Assembly: GCF_023734095.1 (NCBI RefSeq)
Contig: NZ_AP024620.1
Coordinates: 1-64,000 of the forward strand
Direction: 5' to 3'
From: Moorella sp. Hama-1
Lineage (GTDB): Bacteria; Bacillota; DSM-521; Neomoorellales; Neomoorellaceae
DNA length: 64,000 nt
Below are positions 63,128-64,000 of this stretch, piece by piece. How positions within the stretch are numbered: the first letter of the stretch is position 1; every line of letters starts with the position of its first letter. The notes below the pieces were generated by a model, which ran no database searches, was not told the DNA's origin, and saw nothing but the letters and a program-made list of their open reading frames with translations. The translations under genes and the position numbers were made by a program.

Positions 63128-64000
63128 ATGTCTCCGCTGCGACCGCCTTCCGGCCAGCGCCCTGCCGGCCGGGGGCGCAAGTTGGCAAGCTTATTTTGCC
63201 TGCTGGCGGGGCTGCAAGCCCTGCTCCTGGTTGGTTGGACCAGCAACCTGGTAGACATCTATGTTGACGGTCAAGTCCGGCAGGCGGCCACCAATAACTG
63301 GCTGTTGGGCGATGACCTGGCCCTGGAGCAGGATCAATTGCACCTGGGCGACTGGGTTTTACCCCTGCCCGGCGGCTGGTTTTGGCCGGGCTTAAAGCTG
63401 ACCATGGCCGGTGGTATGCCGGTACAGGCGGAGATCGCCGGACAAAACCTCTGGTCTGAGGCGCCGCCGCCGGCGGTAGCCGGGGTTCTGGCCCGGGCCG
63501 GGATTACCCTGGGGCCCCGGGACAAGGTGGAGAGCAACCTGGGCAGTGCTGATCTCTACCAGTATATCCGGGTAATCCGGGTCGAGGATACGATAGAGTT
63601 ACAGCCGGAATCGGTAGCTCCGGGAGTAGTGCGCCGGCCGGATTATTACCTGCCTCCCGGACAGGAAAAGGTGGTCCAGGAGGGGCAACCCGGGGTGCGC
63701 TACTATAAATACCTGGTTACCCGGGAAAACGGTGAAGAAGTCGAGCGCCGGCTGGTAGACACCTGGATCGAGGTCCAGCCCCGGCCCAAAGTAGTAGCCT
63801 ACGGTAGCAGGGCCTATCCTGCGGTTGCTGCCCGGGCCGGAGAAACTATCAAGGTGGTGGCAACGGCCTACACCCATACAGGCAACCGGACGGCAACTGG
63901 TATCTGGCCCTACCGGGGTATCGTCGCCGTGGACCCGCGGGTTATACCCCTGGGCACCAGGCTCTATGTCGAGGGCTACGGTTATGCCGTGGCCCAGGAT
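63128..64000 (+). CDS. G5- and 3D-domain cell-wall protein (YabE-like), truncated by the window end
   Basis: The 291 visible codons are open to the last base. An N-terminal signal anchor (LASLFCLLAGLQALLLVGW) is followed by a DUF348-like segment with VAGVLARAGITLGPRDKVE, a G5 domain (VVQEGQPGVRYYKYLVTREN), and the start of a 3D domain (VVATAYTHTGNRTATG; GIVAVDPRVIPLGTRLYVEGYG) with its Asp. Related proteins cut or remodel peptidoglycan, as Rpf/YocH types do. ATG 63128 follows GAAGGAG from repeat A4. Confidence 0.9.
   Translation, partial: MSPLRPPSGQRPAGRGRKLASLFCLLAGLQALLLVGWTSNLVDIYVDGQVRQAATNNWLLGDDLALEQDQLHLGDWVLPLPGGWFWPGLKLTMAGGMPVQAEIAGQNLWSEAPPPAVAGVLARAGITLGPRDKVESNLGSADLYQYIRVIRVEDTIELQPESVAPGVVRRPDYYLPPGQEKVVQEGQPGVRYYKYLVTRENGEEVERRLVDTWIEVQPRPKVVAYGSRAYPAVAARAGETIKVVATAYTHTGNRTATGIWPYRGIVAVDPRVIPLGTRLYVEGYGYAVAQD

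Overview
The window opens exactly on dnaA and reads like the replication-origin end of a low-to-mid GC, Gram-positive, spore-forming, anaerobic thermophile. Gene order (dnaA, dnaN, yaaA-type S4, recF, remB-type, gyrB, gyrA; then dnaX, ebfC, recR, DUF2508, bofA; then tmk, holB, ricT, yabA, rsmI, abrB, metG, tatD, G5/3D protein) follows the Bacillus/Clostridia pattern. The ferredoxin-linked 2-oxoacid oxidoreductase, T-box leader, large SRP RNA and many TTG/GTG starts point to the Moorella/Thermoanaerobacterales group. The species (Moorella thermoacetica or a close relative) is my inference from recognition, not from a search.

Layout. 1-9.0 kb: replication and gyrase block. 9.3-10.9 kb: pdxS-pdxT (PLP synthase). 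11.1-11.7 kb: a two-gene TumE/DUF6516-like toxin-antitoxin unit. 11.9-24.3 kb: a LacI-regulated carbohydrate cluster with TIM-barrel epimerase, HPS/KGPDC-type decarboxylase, zinc dehydrogenase, complete ABC importer, LarA-type nickel epimerase, URO-D-family protein and PfkB kinase. I interpret it as a possible aldonate or sugar-acid pathway. 24.3-28.2 kb: methyltransferase, several toxin-antitoxin remnants and a collapsed aminotransferase. 28.4-33.1 kb: T-box leader, class V aminotransferase, serA, serS. 33.1-37.6 kb: two-component system, DoxX-like protein and a composite pseudogene. 37.8-40.7 kb: six tRNA genes (four Ser isoacceptors, two Arg), tadA, an orphan adenine methylase and SRP RNA. 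40.8-44.2 kb: dnaX to bofA. 44.6-48.7 kb: P-loop protein plus a 2-oxoacid:ferredoxin oxidoreductase (alpha, beta, gamma, delta). 48.7-53.4 kb: operator, promoter, long structured leader and a glycolate/lactate-oxidase-type operon. 53.5-64.0 kb: deacetylase, PLP decarboxylase and the tmk to tatD block, ending in a truncated G5/3D-domain gene.

The most unusual feature is a family of dispersed intergenic repeats (about 3.93, 46.4, 48.2, 59.3 and 63.0 kb). The elements sit just upstream of genes and end in the Shine-Dalgarno-bearing string TTTCGGAGGAG. Several are bounded on both sides by that string, as if they insert at a ribosome-binding site and regenerate it. Two of them interrupt the 2-oxoacid oxidoreductase operon. 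No rRNA operon, IS transposase or CRISPR array was seen.
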